Of a DNA stretch of 64,000 nucleotides, positions 1 through 11,319 are shown in pieces. Every line of letters begins with the position of its first letter. Positions within the stretch are counted from its first letter, which is position 1. This DNA comes from Angiostrongylus vasorum (lineage: Eukaryota; Nematoda; Chromadorea; Rhabditida; Metastrongylidae). The notes under the pieces are model-generated. The model had not been told where the DNA came from. It worked only from the letters and a program-made list of their open reading frames with translations, and did no database searches. A program made the position numbers and the translations under genes. The stretch lies in assembly GCA_018806985.1 (NCBI GenBank), contig JADANN010000438.1, positions 818,001 through 882,000 of the forward strand, given 5' to 3'.

Positions 1-218
1 GAATACTGTTGCTCAAGTAAAAAATAAAACGATGGACAAATCACTAGCTTTGCTCTTCACTAAATTGGTACAAAAAGACAAGAAATTTTTTCAAATTAAC
101 ATTTTTAATTTCTAGAAACCTCTTGGTAATAGTATATAAGAAAAATTCCTTCGAAAAAAGTTCGAATAGTCCTTAAAACTTCTCGAATAGTCTCGAATAT
201 TACCTCACTTCATTTAGA

Positions 219-597
219 CACTTGGATGGCCCGCCCTCATTGATTGCACGGGGCCCAGCATATCATTCACTTTTTCGGGAGATTTCCTGGTTTAGCCACT
301 GTGATTCCTTGGAATCTCGAGATCACATTGGCCAAAGTCTGCCCCAGGTCGTCACCACCACAGACAGTCGCAGCCCTTGTGGATCAGAGGGAGATTTGCC
401 ACCAAGCAACTAATTTGATTCTAGGACGGTGGTGGATCATGGTACCGGTTTACTCTTAGCTAAGCTTCCTGTTGGAAACGCGGGACTCCTTCCCAGCTTG
501 GAAGACCCTGCCAGGGGAACGATACACCAGCTGTATATCGCAGTCCGACACCCAGGAACACGTCCCAGCCACGATGAGGCGGTAAACCGTTTGTAGG
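219..597 (-). mobile_element. SINE-C, full length
   Basis: A member of the SINE-C family in reverse orientation. The conserved 5' end (ACGGTTTACCGCCTCATCG-like) lies at the right and the 3' hairpin (GGCCCG/CGGGCC-like) at the left. It is flanked by 13-bp direct repeats at 206-218 and 598-610 (CACTTCATTTAGA and CACTTCGTTTAGA, one mismatch), which read as a target-site duplication. Open frames inside it are not genes. Confidence 0.8.
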
Positions 598-1383
598 CAC
601 TTCGTTTAGATGTATTCAAAAAGTAGCTACAGCTTCTGGCAAAATTTTTAAATGTGATGGATTCCGTTTTCTGACATACAAATCAATGCATGATTTTCAT
701 AAGGCGCCAGAATCCAATTCAATAAAAACCACTAGGAAGACGATAGATGAGAATCCGACCTAAATAATTCTTCAGATCACAGCCATGGAGAATCCATAAC
801 AAACTCTGATCTCACTGAGAAAATTCTGATAGCTAATTTCAGAAGCAGAACAGTAGCCTAAAACGGCTTCGGCTGTCGGTACCCAAGAAATTAGCGGTGG
901 AAACTCCAAGCTGATGTAAGAATTCTGTGGTCAGAGATCCTGAGTAGACGGCAACCAAGGCGAGTGACCTGACCACAATTCGTTAAGCGAATGGTTCTAC
1001 GTGCCATGTCAAGAACTCAGTCATACCCACACAGATAAAGGTCAAATAGCTCTTATTTGTCCTTTGCCAAAACCGAGTAGTTCACGATCTCAGTCTTACC
1101 AGGGATATCGTTATTCTGATGGTGGCATAAAAGTGAAAAGGACTGGACTTTCCGTGATGTCAAAAGACGGTATGAAATCTCAGTGGCAGTCATTTGGCAA
1201 GAATCAAGATGGTTGACCTAAGCACAACCGGTTCGAAGCAGTGTTTCCAATACACATTGTTTGACGGCTTCATCTTCTTGTAATTGTAGTCATAAAAGAA
1301 AAATAACGGTGTGGATGAGAAGGTAACAGGAATAAAGAAGGAAGCACATCCTGCAGTGTTCACAGCCTATTATTTATAACACT
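598..1383. other. unassigned stretch
   Basis: No gene or recognised repeat seen. One 71-codon open frame at 1001-1216 has no recognisable motif and is of chance length. Confidence 0.4.
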
Positions 1384-1392
1384 TGGATTTTT

Positions 1393-1871
1393 TAACCTTT
1401 TTATTTACTGCCTACTATAATTTTTTAACGTTAACGGCAGGGTATCATGTGAAATATAACTAAGATGATGTTGAGATATTTGCGAAATTCCGGACCGCAG
1501 GTGTCTGCACTGGGGAACGAACGCGCTAATGTCCTTTCCGGGGGAGTAATGCGTTCACCACCACACCATATGGATCCTTCGTTTCGTCTGTCTTTCAGCT
1601 AGCTATTGATCGGCGCCATCAGCAATCACCCTTCAGACTTCAGCATCAGCTTAACTAGGTTCGTTGCGATTTGGGCTCCCTAGATCAGTCCCGTTGACGA
1701 GTGATTGCTGATGGCGCCGATCAATAGAACTAGCTGAGAGACAGGCGAAACGAAGGACCCCGCATGGTGTGGTGGTGAACGCGTTACTTCCCGGAAAGGA
1801 CACTAGCGCGTTCGTTCCCACCGCAGCACCTGCTGTCCACAATTTTGCAAATATCTCAGCATCATCTTAAA
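1393..1871. mobile_element. SINE-D head-to-head inverted pair
   Basis: A reverse SINE-D copy (about 1393-1630) and a forward copy (about 1693-1871) form arms of about 165 bp around a spacer of about 60 bp. Each arm carries the tRNA-like segment (GGTGTGGTGGTGAACGCGTT) and the ATATCTCAGCATC block. Only the left arm has the full 3' tail ending in the GCCTACTATAAT and TTAACC motifs. The unit is bounded by a perfect 9-bp direct repeat TGGATTTTT (1384-1392 and 1872-1880). It may have inserted as one piece; a foldback element is an alternative. Confidence 0.75.
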
Positions 1872-2096
1872 TGGATTTTTATTCCCACAGGAAAAGAAAA
1901 AAACACTAAAAATTAAAAGGGTATGTCCTCAGAGTGCTTTTCACATGAAACTAAGCTTTCTGTTATCATTGAAAACCTATGCTGGGAAAAGTAGCCATGC
2001 AAAACGGGATAGTTCTTCGATTAAGGAGACCACATCCTACATGTACCTAATGCTTTCAATGGATGAGAAACAACATAGAGCTTTGAATCATTCGGT

Positions 2097-2350
2097 TTTG
2101 ATCAATCCATGAGGGATGAGCCATGCATTCGACTTCATTAGGCACCGTAGAGGTGATTGAATCAAATACGGTCTATACAATGATTTAAGATGGTTACCGA
2201 TGGATACGATCAGTACTGCAATCTTTCCAGACAAGCATGCTACCTTTTTCCAACCACAGAGTGTTGGAAGGCTTCGCTTGACAGGGCGTAGGATCGAACC
2301 GACGACCTCGTGTAGGCCACCTTTAGCCACTGCGCTACAAGCGTCCTGTG
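2097..2350 (-). mobile_element. SINE-A, diverged
   Basis: Reverse copy. The 3' region (GATCAATCCATGAGGGATG, CCATGCATTCGACTTCATTA) is at the left and the tRNA-like head (AGGATCGAACC, CACTGCGCTACA read in reverse) at the right. The central block is heavily mutated. Confidence 0.75.
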
Positions 2351-2359
2351 ACAAGAAAA

Positions 2360-3080
2360 AAACGAATCCTAAATGTACTCCCCGCTCGCCTTATTTATGA
2401 TGACGAGCCGTAAAAGTATTCAATATCCATGTATCATTTTCTATATTAAGGTTTCTACTCTTTCTCTGTAGTTGTATGTGCAAGAAGCCCACCTCTAATA
2501 AGGTCCAAGTTCAAAAGTCGTTCAATCCTGTTATTTTTTCTCAGTTATACTTTACTTGGCGATGAATGAAGAAAAAACTAGAAGTCAAAGGAAAACTGAG
2601 AAGAAAAAACGATTCCAAGGAGGCTGGAACGTTTGAAAGAAAACAACTGAACAGAAACCTAATTGAATACTTGGATGGTTCTTCAAAAATCGTGCGCCAC
2701 CCTGCACGACTTCCATTTTACTGCTCCGGCAAGTTGTTCTTTCTTGGAAGCATCGACGCAACACATTGAAGGTCTTATGCACCTCAGTACTGCCAGTCAA
2801 CTATCCTGATGAACCAGGGGACGGTCATCGTTTCATCACTGGCTGCCTTCCAGAAAGACAGTCATTCTTGGAGTTGGCTTAATCCTGGTTTGGCTTCCGA
2901 ACTGAAATGCGTTATTCATTATCATTCAGTAAGTGCACTAAGATTGCAAAGTAAAACAATGGAATTTAAGTTGGAGAATCTCCATGAACAACCAAATATT
3001 GCAGTGAAGGTGTTCTTCCAATATTCAAACAGTCGCACTAAATAGCGAATCAGAAATATTGTTAGAATGTTTTCCCAAAG
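2360..3080. other. unassigned stretch
   Basis: No recognised repeat. Two overlapping frames (2566-2769 forward, 2585-2800 reverse) and one at 2809-3045 are lysine- or serine-rich without motifs; probably chance. Confidence 0.35.
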
Positions 3081-3083
3081 CAA

Positions 3084-3342
3084 TATGTAGCGCAGTTTTT
3101 AAGGCGCCCTACAATACAGACGTATTCGTTGCTTCAGTACCACGTACGGGTAAACCAAGATCCGATCCTTCCACAATCGGAAGAATGGTACCAGACTTGT
3201 CTGGGAGAATAAGATACAGTGCAATAGAATGGTCGAGCACCTTAAGTTATTGTAAAAGTCAAATATGCATCCAGTCACCTGGACGGTATTTAATGGGGTC
3301 AATGACTCACGGCGCATTCCTAAGGATTGAATGATCAACGCC
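3084..3342 (+). mobile_element. SINE-A, diverged
   Basis: Forward copy with a decayed head (ATGTAGCGCAGT). The core GGTACCAGACTTGTCTGGGAG is kept except for its first base, and the 3' end GGCGCATTCCTAAGGATTGA is recognisable. It provides the start of the 128-codon open frame at 3331-3717, whose remainder resembles nothing known to me. Confidence 0.75.
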
Positions 3343-3344
3343 AT

Positions 3345-4230
3345 ATGTTCCATCCTTTACCATTTATGTTATTTTAATCATCAATTCCTCAAAGGGCTCT
3401 CGTCTTCGTCATGGTCAGAAGTTAGTTTTGGTGGATTACTGGATAAGAATTCATACTTTACCGAAGTCTACAAAGACATATCTCTAGCTTATGCGCCATC
3501 AATGAGTAAATCTATACTATCAAAAAAGCTCGGCGTGCTAGTGGTCGCTATAGCCTGTTACCATAAGCCACTCAATCACTTAAAAAAGGCTACTATGCTA
3601 GAATTGGTGTGCTCTTCGTATTCTTTAAGCAAGCGAAGAAAACTGGAAAAATTTTTTCACCGAAGTATGACGGGGGGCAAAGTGAGTTTCCTAGCACCCG
3701 TTTCAGTTACTCGATGATTGTAACAGGTGGTGTTACAGGAGCTAAATGAAGGTCTTCGCTGAAATAAAATATATTGTTAGGAAGGAAAATCGTATAACAA
3801 ACCTAGGTATTCGTTACTGATGTTGTGTTATAGAACCGTGGTATAGGGCATCTCTAACACTAGAATGTCAACGTAGACACGCAGACGTGTCTTCTCTCCT
3901 TCTTTTCCCTTTGAGACTTTCAAGGGAAACATAAGAAAACTCACGTTAAGTGAGACATGATAAGAACTTGTTCTGCAAGCGTTATTTCGGATCTGAACGA
4001 TAACAGCGATTTTTTCCTTCAGATCTTCGGTTCTTCACAATTTTTGTGTGCCTCGTTGAGAGAAAACGTCTTTTCCCATTAGAACAACTAACTGTGTGGT
4101 GCGCAAGGTCAACAATTCATTTCGAGTTAAGTTCCGTCGCGGAATTTGAATCGAATAGCTGAACTTTCGCACTTACTTTGACGAATGAAATAAAGGTCAC
4201 TAACTTGGAATAAAGGATGCTGACAAAGCG
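3345..4230. other. unassigned stretch with small open frames
   Basis: The 128-codon frame 3331-3717 continues into this stretch, and a 41-codon ATG-to-stop frame lies at 3957-4082. Neither has a recognisable domain, and such lengths are expected by chance at this composition. Confidence 0.3.
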
Positions 4231-4232
4231 CT

Positions 4233-4482
4233 TAATGATGCGACACGCATTCAAGTCCATTCGTACATCGTTGAAGTAACTGAATGGATACCTGGCCTAT
4301 ACCTGGGGGTGGCCTACCGACTTATCAAGTCTGTTTTTTAAATCGTCCCAGACAAGTCTTGTACCAATTTGCCTAACCTTTAGAAGAGAATGAGAGGGCT
4401 CAGAAGGATCGGGACCGGGATGGAAGCACCGAAGGTGTGTCCATTGCAGGACACCTTAAAGCACAGCGCTATGCTCACTTCC
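4233..4482 (-). mobile_element. SINE-A, diverged
   Basis: Reverse copy recognised by GACAAGTCTTGTACCAATTTG, with the antisense head (CAGCGCTATG) at the right end. The poly-T-rich insertion near 4332 is private to this copy. Confidence 0.7.
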
Positions 4483-4791
4483 TTCTTATTAAATATTTAA
4501 ATTCGCCCCCAATGGTGGAAATAGATTTGTTCTCAAATAATCTGCTTTAAAGCGTCATTTTGATGGCGAGAAGATTCTGGCCTCGTTTTTCTCTTATCTC
4601 GGCGAACGAGACGCTTCAATCAGTCAGTTCACCAGGTTTTCACGCAAACGTTGCTACAAAACTGTCCGTTGCTTCTTTTATTTCAACTCCTTTAAGGTAA
4701 ATACCAGGATTTTTTTGCAACTGAGGCGTCTTCATGGAGAATAATCTCAATTCCATTGAGATTTCAAATTGACCATTGAGTTAGTAGCTTG

Positions 4792-5174
4792 CCTCCCAAC
4801 GGTTCACCGCCCCATCGTAGCTGGGAGGTGATCCTGGGTGTCCAGCTGCGATGTGGGAGGATTCATCCTCCCGGCAATGTCTCCTAAGCTGACAAAGAGT
4901 CCGGCGTTTTCACCAGGAAGGCCAGCTAAGAGTAAACCAGTACCAGGATTCACCACCGTCCTTGTATCAAACTAATAGCATAGCGGTAAATTTCCCTTTG
5001 ATCCACAAAGGCGGCGACCGCCTGGTGTGGTGACGACCGGGGCAGACGTTGCTTGTCTAGGTTGACTTCGGGATTCCAGGAACCACAATGGCTAAGCCAG
5101 CAAAGGTGTGAAAAGTAGAAATTTTGCTCTGGACCGCACAACCAGTGAAAACGGGCCGTCAAAGTACCCAAGTA
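4792..5174 (+). mobile_element. SINE-C, full length
   Basis: Forward copy from CCAACGGTTCACCGCC to the CAAGTA-like tail. Direct repeats at 4779-4791 and 5175-5187 (AGTTAGTAG, C or T, TTG) give a 13-bp target-site duplication with one mismatch. The 73-codon reverse frame inside it is incidental. Confidence 0.8.
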
Positions 5175-5581
5175 AGTTAGTAGTTTGACAGGATTTTTAT
5201 CTTAGGACTACTGAGAAATCAGTGCCTGGGGGCGTCTCATCTCATCAGTCGGAGTATAGAACCGCACGAAGTTTAGCCAATTCTGTAGGCCTTTTAAATA
5301 ACTGGAGCTTATTAATATCTAGGTTTTCCTAAAAGTGGCAAACATCTTCTCATTTTGGGTGAAGTTGTTGAAAGTGTGAATCCCTTACAAGATATCACAC
5401 TTCGAACTCCAGCACTACTTATCGGCCACAACTAAATTTCTTGGTTCGGACACTTTGTGGTGAAGAACCACAGGATAATATGGAAACTAAGTAAACAATG
5501 CCCCAAATTGCAGTACGGACTGCAAATATGTAAAATTTGTGGGAAAGACCCTAAAAAGTGCTTTAACGTGGTTATCACAGC

Positions 5582-5860
5582 GGACGTGTGGCGCAGTGGT
5601 CGGAGGCGCTTTGCATCACACACGTAGAATCGATCCCCGCTCCCATGGCTCGTCAAGCCTTCCATCCCTCCGGCGTCGGCAAATTGGTGCCAGACTTGCC
5701 TGGGAGGATAGCAGCACTGGCTCGATACATCGGTAGGCCACCGTGAGTCACTGTAAAGGCCAGATATGCATTAAATTACCTTTAACGATGCTTAATGAAG
5801 TCGAATGCATAGCGCTTTCCTCAGGGATTGACCAAAGCCGAGAGCTTTATCCTTTTTTTG
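5582..5860 (+). mobile_element. SINE-A, near full length
   Basis: A well-kept copy. A box TGGCGCAGTGG at 5589-5599; B-box-like GAATCGATCC at 5627-5636. The shared A/B central block spans about 5649-5706, followed by the SINE-A body (GATATGCATTAAATTACC) and the tail CTTTATCCTTTTTTT. No clear target-site duplication was found. Confidence 0.85.
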
Positions 5861-6126
5861 TTAAGTATCAAATAAAGTGTTGTATTTTCAATAAGTGATA
5901 AACACTTTGAAACGTAGAGTCATCGTGACAGTGTTCCCAGTAAACGTATTGATCGAAACTGCGGAATACACAAGACGAATCATGAAGGACTTAAAATAAG
6001 TGATTTTCTCGATGGCAGCGCTATATATACGTATCGATCAAAGGTGCGGCACGTATGCTACGACGGGTATGAAGAAGGGAGACCTTTACCTAGTGAATAT
6101 CCTTTAGGTAATTAAGGAAACACAAA

Positions 6127-6579
6127 ATGAGCATTTCCAATTTTTCACTTACTGAACAATTCATTTTACAAAAATTCTTAAACAAAAATAACGAACAATT
6201 AACAATCGTAGTTTGCATGCACTCACTGGACCGTTTGGAGTATTACGCTCTGGGAAAAAGGCGAAAAAAGGCTTTAAAAAAGTGCCTTAGAGATGTCAAA
6301 CATCTAAACCTCCACACCCAAGCAATGAAAATGTTTAGAAATTCGGAAAGAATTAAATCAGTACACAACCAAATGCCGATTGTAATCCAAGCATCAAACA
6401 TTCGTGAACGTTTTGGTGACGCTGAAGTGCAAGAAAACACATCGATTTCTTTTGGCCAACTCTCATTGAGGGACACTATGAGAGTATGGAAAGAGAACCA
6501 CCTAACCCTTCTTAATCTCACCATTGAAAAGACAATGACCAGTGATAGTAGGGAAATAAAGGTCGCTACCTGGATGTAA
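6127..6579 (+). CDS. hypothetical ORF, 150 codons
   Basis: The longest ATG-initiated frame that does not overlap a recognised repeat. The predicted product is soluble-looking and basic in its first half (a GKRRKKALKKCLR segment near residues 39-51), with no signal peptide, membrane segment or domain that I recognise. It sits between two SINE-A copies and has no clear splice signals. About one open frame of this length is expected by chance in the window, so it could be spurious, a retrogene or a transposon remnant. Confidence 0.2.
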   Translation: MSISNFSLTEQFILQKFLNKNNEQLTIVVCMHSLDRLEYYALGKRRKKALKKCLRDVKHLNLHTQAMKMFRNSERIKSVHNQMPIVIQASNIRERFGDAEVQENTSISFGQLSLRDTMRVWKENHLTLLNLTIEKTMTSDSREIKVATWM

Positions 6580-6639
6580 AGGCAAATAATGCAGCATATG
6601 GGCTCAGTTTATCATCGAATACCTCCAGCGGTTACTAGA

Positions 6640-6880
6640 CATGGGATCGATCCCGCGTCCTAGGCTTACGAAACCTTTCATCCCTTCGGAGCCGGCAAAT
6701 TAGTACCGAACTTGTTTGGGAGGGTAGCAGCACTGGTTCGATATATCGGCAAGCCAACACGAGTCATTGTAAAAGCCAGATATGCATTCAATTACCTCCA
6801 ACGACACTTAATGAAGCGAAAGTATGGCGCATCTTTCAGGGATTGATCAACGCGCCAAGAGCTTTATCCCTTTTTTTAGC
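6640..6880 (+). mobile_element. SINE-A, head decayed
   Basis: Forward copy. The A box is unrecognisable, but the B-box region (GGGATCGATCC), the block TTCGGAGCCGGCAAATTAGTACC, the body and the AGAGCTTTATCCC tail remain. Confidence 0.75.
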
Positions 6881-7052
6881 TCCAGCGGAAACCAGTCAAG
6901 TTGACAATCGTCCCGGACACTTATCAGAACCGCTCACAAGACTCAATCAGGAGGAGCGAAGAATATCACATGGTTAGTGATTTCAGCAAATAAGTAGCCC
7001 AGGTACCTTCCCTTGATTATTAAGCAAACACAACGTTTATAAAAAGGTTTAT

Positions 7053-7092
7053 CCGATTAACGTTTCGACGCTTCTGTCTTCTTCAGAACCGA
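7053..7092 (-). ncRNA. hammerhead ribozyme-like motif, core intact
   Basis: Read on the reverse strand: helix I strand TCGGTT, CTGAAGA core, an unpaired A, helix II GAC/GTC with a 6-nt loop, GAAAC, then GTT and the helix I partner AATCGG (two wobbles). This fits type I topology with a 2-bp helix III (A-U, C-G) and no loop. Activity is not shown. Confidence 0.55.
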
Positions 7093-7814
7093 ACTGATTC
7101 GAATTGATGGCCCATAAGTGGTCGCCCTATAGAAAAAATATGACCACAGATAGCTTTTTTAAGCTCTTCTATGCCACAAGTTTGCTCCTAGCTGCATTTC
7201 CTTAGAGAAATATTGAACTTCTCAGCTCGGACGACCCCAGTGGAAAGCGATAAAGACCGCTTCACATCTCAATTCGACATTCAGGAGAATCCTACTCAGC
7301 TACGATGAGACCATAATTCCTTTAAGATGAAAGAAATGAAATACAGTAGAATTGTGGTACATTTCCAAAAATGTTGCAACTAAATACTTTGTTTTAAGCA
7401 CGGTTTTCCTTATAAGCTGGGATTTCTACGATGTAAAACGAGAATTTTAATAGATACAAGAAAACAAACGAGTTAAACAGATGATCGGAGCTATAATGAA
7501 GAAAAAGCGAAAGAATTGTAAGAAATGAAAGCTAAGTACGAAGCGTAGTACTAAACCAAGACCAACTTTCCTTTAACCTTGGTATGACTAATCAATACGT
7601 ATTCTTTCTTTGATGAGATTACACGAGGTTGATAAAACAAGTGATTATCACCGGAAAATCACCGCTACCAATAAAAACCATCCTTATAAAAGGGCGTCGA
7701 AGAGTGAGTATGGCTAATTCTAGAGAGGTGCTCCACTGAGGAAGATGCGGCTCGATGCGCGACGAAGACGCCGCCTCGAGAACAGGGACAACTGTGGACC
7801 ATCGACTCTGATCA

Positions 7815-7854
7815 TCGGCTCTGATGAAGACGAAACCGTCGAAATGTCACCCGT
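7815..7854 (+). ncRNA. hammerhead ribozyme-like motif, CTGATGA core
   Basis: Helix I strand CGGCT (7816-7820), canonical CTGATGA (7821-7827), an extra A, helix II GACG/CGTC with an AAAC loop (7829-7840), GAAAT (7841-7845), cleavage triplet GTC (7846-7848), helix I partner ACCCG with one mismatch. Confidence 0.6.
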
Positions 7855-7905
7855 AAATAAACATTATTTACCAACTTCGTATAAGCTTATCAGAGAAGGA
7901 ATACA

Positions 7906-9070
7906 TATTGAAAGCTAAGTATTAGTAGAATTTAAAAGTTTTACGAAAAGCTGCTAATAGAATCAATAAATTAACCTTTTTTGAGATATAAAACTACTAC
8001 ACTTTATTGGAGTGGCACACAGCTGGACCTTCCAGTCGCGCATTCTCTTATCAGTGAATACCACCTGGCAAGTGATATAAAGGAGTAATAAAATGATAAA
8101 AAAGACGAAACAGGAACAAGTGGATTTCCGAATCTAATGACGGCAATCAAAAGAAATCTAAATGAATGGTAGCTTTCTTTCAGTTGGTGTTCCGATCATC
8201 GCTTAATCGACGCGGGAATAGAAGAATTCGGATTACAACATCTACCAAATGAAAGATTTTAAAAACACATGTCAGAATTCGAAGTTTGAATGAAATGAAA
8301 GAGTACGCATCTCAATGAGCCGCAGAGAAATAACGAAAGTCCAAGTCTCCGATGGAGAACACCTAAACATCTCGAAGAGGCGTTGTCACAAGAATCTGAT
8401 GGTGGCTTTTGTAGAATTCGATAAATAAATCGATGAATCGATAACACGAAAAACGCTCACTTAAGCATAAGTTTCAACAAACATTCTAAGAAATAATAGG
8501 AAAAACGAGAATTCGAACGATCACACTCGATGTTGATGTTGAGCTGACGAACGACATCAGTAGGGTAGAACGACGGCGAGATGCTGATGGCGTGTGCATC
8601 AATTGTAAGTTGATGACGTCGGATTTATATCCAAAAAGCTCGATGAACGATGGAAGTAGCGCTCAGAAGTGACTCATGATATCTGTTGAAGAGGATACGA
8701 AGAATGAAACACATCAAGAACATCAATCTCGATCATCGGTCGTCACGTTCATCCACAGCGGTTCGATAACGATCTGCTCGTCACATTTCATCTAGATAAA
8801 TACAAGAAATTCTTCCCTACTGATCGCTTCTGTTATCGATATGCTCCAATCGGAAGTCTTTTTAGCTGAATCGATTTAGGCGATCGATTATCGGCTTTTT
8901 AAACTGTCCATTCCGCTAGTCGAAGAAATGGTAATGTGAAAAAAAAGGTGGGAAAGAGATATGATGTAAAGCAATAATATAGGGAGTGAGCTTTGACGGG
9001 TGGTATACGGCAGAAAGCGAAAACTGCAAAAAAATCCGCTTGCTTGCCAATTTTGATAAAAGTTGAATTA
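7906..9070. other. unassigned stretch
   Basis: No recognised repeat or domain. The part at about 8220-8890 is rich in GAT, GAC, ATC and TCG words and gives several short stop-free stretches on both strands, but none is long enough or familiar enough to call an exon. Confidence 0.3.
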
Positions 9071-9077
9071 CTACTTA

Positions 9078-9441
9078 CTTGGATACTAGGATGGCTCATA
9101 TTCACTGGTTGTGCGAGCCCCAGCATAATCTCCATTATCTCTGAAATTCTGTGGTTTAGCCAATGGGGTTATTTGGAGTCCCGAGGTCAGCCTCGCTAAG
9201 TCGTAACCACAGCACGCAGTCGCCGCCCTTGTGGATCACAAGGAGATTTGCCACCATGCGACCAGTTTGATACCATGACGGTCCTGGTATTGGCTTACTC
9301 TTAGCTGGGCTTCCTCTTGGAAACGCCGGACTCCTTCTCATCTTGGGAGACCCTGCCGGGTGATGAATTCGCCCGCTTATATAGAAGCCCGACACCCAGA
9401 AACACCTCTCATCCACGACGAGGCGGGAAACCGTTGGTAGG
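9078..9441 (-). mobile_element. SINE-C, full length
   Basis: Reverse copy bounded on the right by CGAGGCGGGAAACCGTTGG. The 3' hairpin at the left is weakened. No convincing target-site duplication. Confidence 0.75.
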
Positions 9442-9787
9442 AAAAAGTCGGATTAACGCTGCGAAATTTTCTACAGTGTAAGGAATAGAATCAAAGTAAA
9501 TAAAAAAGCCGGAGCAACTAAGACGAAACCGTAATCTAACCAGCGACGGATTCTTTTCTTTCATTTCCGTTTATAACCATGAAAGGTTAACAAAATGATT
9601 ATAACAACGTTGTGTCAACTGTGAAATACCGTGTGATACCTAACTGAGTTGGACAGAATCAGTTAATAAAGTTAACAGTGGTAAGGTGGACAAAAAACAA
9701 CGGAAAACGTACGAGTTTTATAGGATTCTAGCAGAATAGCAACAGCTAATACCAAAAAATAGCTATTGATTAATACGGAGTAAAACT

Positions 9788-9898
9788 GTTCGGCGTTGCT
9801 CAATCTTTCCGGGATTCGCCATGCATTTGTCTCCATTCGTAGTATCGTCAAGGTGATTAAGCGCATATTCGGCCTCGAGCGTGGCTCACGATTTCTTA
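9788..9898 (-). mobile_element. SINE-A 3' fragment
   Basis: Only the 3' third of a reverse SINE-A remains (CGGCGTTGCTCAATC, CGCCATGCATTTG, GGTGATTAAGCGCATATTCG). It stops just before the PLE end that follows. Confidence 0.6.
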
Positions 9899-9924
9899 TC
9901 AGTGTATCAAATCAGTTTCAAAAA

Positions 9925-10700
9925 CCGACTTTCTTTAACCTCAGAATGACTAGTCAATATGTGTTCTTTCATTGCTAGGCCAACACGAGGTTGATAAATA
10001 ATCTTTAGTCGACAAGCGTTTAGACGTCTTCATTTCCATCAGAGATGACGATTCGAGTCGATGTCCATACTCTTTCATACTCTCGAGGTGGTGTCTTCGT
10101 CGTCTTATCGAATCGGACCCTCTTCAGTGGAGCGTGCTGGAAGGAGGTAACCTCATCCGGCAGCGCTCATTTATACAGGACACTTGGTAATACTGATCTT
10201 CTGTTAATAATCATTTGCTTTTCTCTCGACGATCTATCGTGCACCAGTCAGTATCATTATCAGCTAGCACAGAGCAAAACAACACTTCAAAAACCTAATT
10301 TTAGCTTACCAACGAATAATACATTTTTTATTAGTCACGTTGAGGTTAAAAGAAAGTCGGTTTATGAAGTACTGTTATGTTCTGTGATGGCTGATAAAGA
10401 TACCGACTGCACCAGGATGAAATGTCAAGGAAAAACTAACGATCAATAAGCAAAAGTAACCGTCCTATAAAAAAGAGCACCCAAGTGAGGTCAGGTCATT
10501 TGGGCGATATTCCATCGGATTAGGCTCGATGCGATAACGAAGACCCACATCGGAAGAAGAAACAACTGTGGACAGTCGACTCAGATCAATCCGGCTCTGA
10601 AGAAGGCGACGACGCCTAAACGTTAGCCGAGTAGAGCTTTTTTATCAACCTCGTGTTGGCTCATCGATGAAAAAATACATATAAAACCAGTGCTTTTATC
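9925..10700. mobile_element. PLE termini, outward-facing inverted pair
   Basis: Left arm reverse (about 9925-10190) and right arm forward (about 10440-10700), sharing the ACCGACTTTC terminal block, the CCAACACGAGGTTGATAAA block, the hammerhead site and flanking sequence. A third terminal block in opposite sense lies at about 10300-10375, suggesting repeated insertion or tandem ends. The 134-codon frame 10045-10449 runs through the left arm and is not a gene. Confidence 0.6.
10591..10630 (+). ncRNA. hammerhead ribozyme-like motif, one core change
   Basis: Perfect 5-bp helix I CGGCT (10592-10596) / AGCCG (10625-10629), CTGAAGA, extra A, 4-bp helix II GGCG/CGCC, but TAAAC in place of GAAAC, then GTT. 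The G-to-T change at the start of the GAAA box should inactivate it. The partner on the left arm (about 10018-10055, reverse) is more degenerate. Confidence 0.5.
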
Positions 10701-11057
10701 CCATCAAATGCCTCGTTCCAATTCATCGACTTAGGAGGAATGGATGGCATTGTAGCCCAGGCTCGCAATTTCAATGACAACCACGTGTGATTGCGGTGCA
10801 CCAATATCCACTGTAATACACGCTTGCTCAGTTGACTTATAGTCGCAAAAGTGACAACAGTAAGTTCTTGAAGTGTCATCGGTCTTGGTTACAGAAAATC
10901 TCAAGACGCACCGCCAATCTACTTTAATGTCCGTCGACTAAAATCACTGCGTTTGAACAACTGACTTTTCTCAGTTTACACATGTCCTGGCAGATGCACA
11001 TTTCGGCGATACTAAATTCACGCATCGATTCCAATTTTAGGGCGGTAAATAGCCGAA

Positions 11058-11312
11058 GGGTGTGTACAGCGCAGTGGTTGGAAATGGTCTGTAATACCCA
11101 TCGGCCTCTGGTTCGATTCGCGTTCTGGGCTAACTAACCCCATTTCTTCGGAACAAACTGGAACTAGACTTGTCTGGGAGTATAAAAATAGAGAATTGGA
11201 GCACTGGTGGGCCATGTGTAGGCCAGCTATGCTGCATTTAATCACTTCTATAATGCCTAATGGAGTCGATGGTTCATGCATCATCTTTAAGGAATTCATC
11301 AACGACAAGCGC
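11058..11312 (+). mobile_element. SINE-A, diverged
   Basis: Forward copy with an A-box region GTACAGCGCAGTGG, a B box closer to consensus than most (CTGGTTCGATTCG), and AACTAGACTTGTCTGGGAG. The distal body is recognisable to about 11312. Confidence 0.7.
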
Positions 11313-11319
11313 GCTATTC

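Larger units (their letters stand above)
7023..7905. mobile_element. PLE termini, outward-facing inverted pair
   Basis: Two inverted ends resembling Penelope-like pseudo-LTR ends, each with a hammerhead-like motif (reverse at 7053-7092, forward at 7815-7854). The right end is followed by AAATAAACATTATTTACCAA and a CGTATAAGCTTATCAG-like terminal block. A second terminal block (GACCAACTTTCCTTTAACC, then ACACGAGGTTGATAAA) lies inside at about 7556-7640. The roughly 450 bp between left end and this block shows no coding remnant. Confidence 0.6.

Noticed and set aside
5589..5640. tRNA gene candidates at SINE heads (here and at every A or B copy)
   Set aside because: A and B boxes are present but there is no cloverleaf acceptor stem, and each head continues into a repeated SINE body.
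8220..8890. Decayed gene suggested by purine-any-pyrimidine word pattern
   Set aside because: Short open stretches appear on both strands and in several frames, so the pattern does not select a coding strand.
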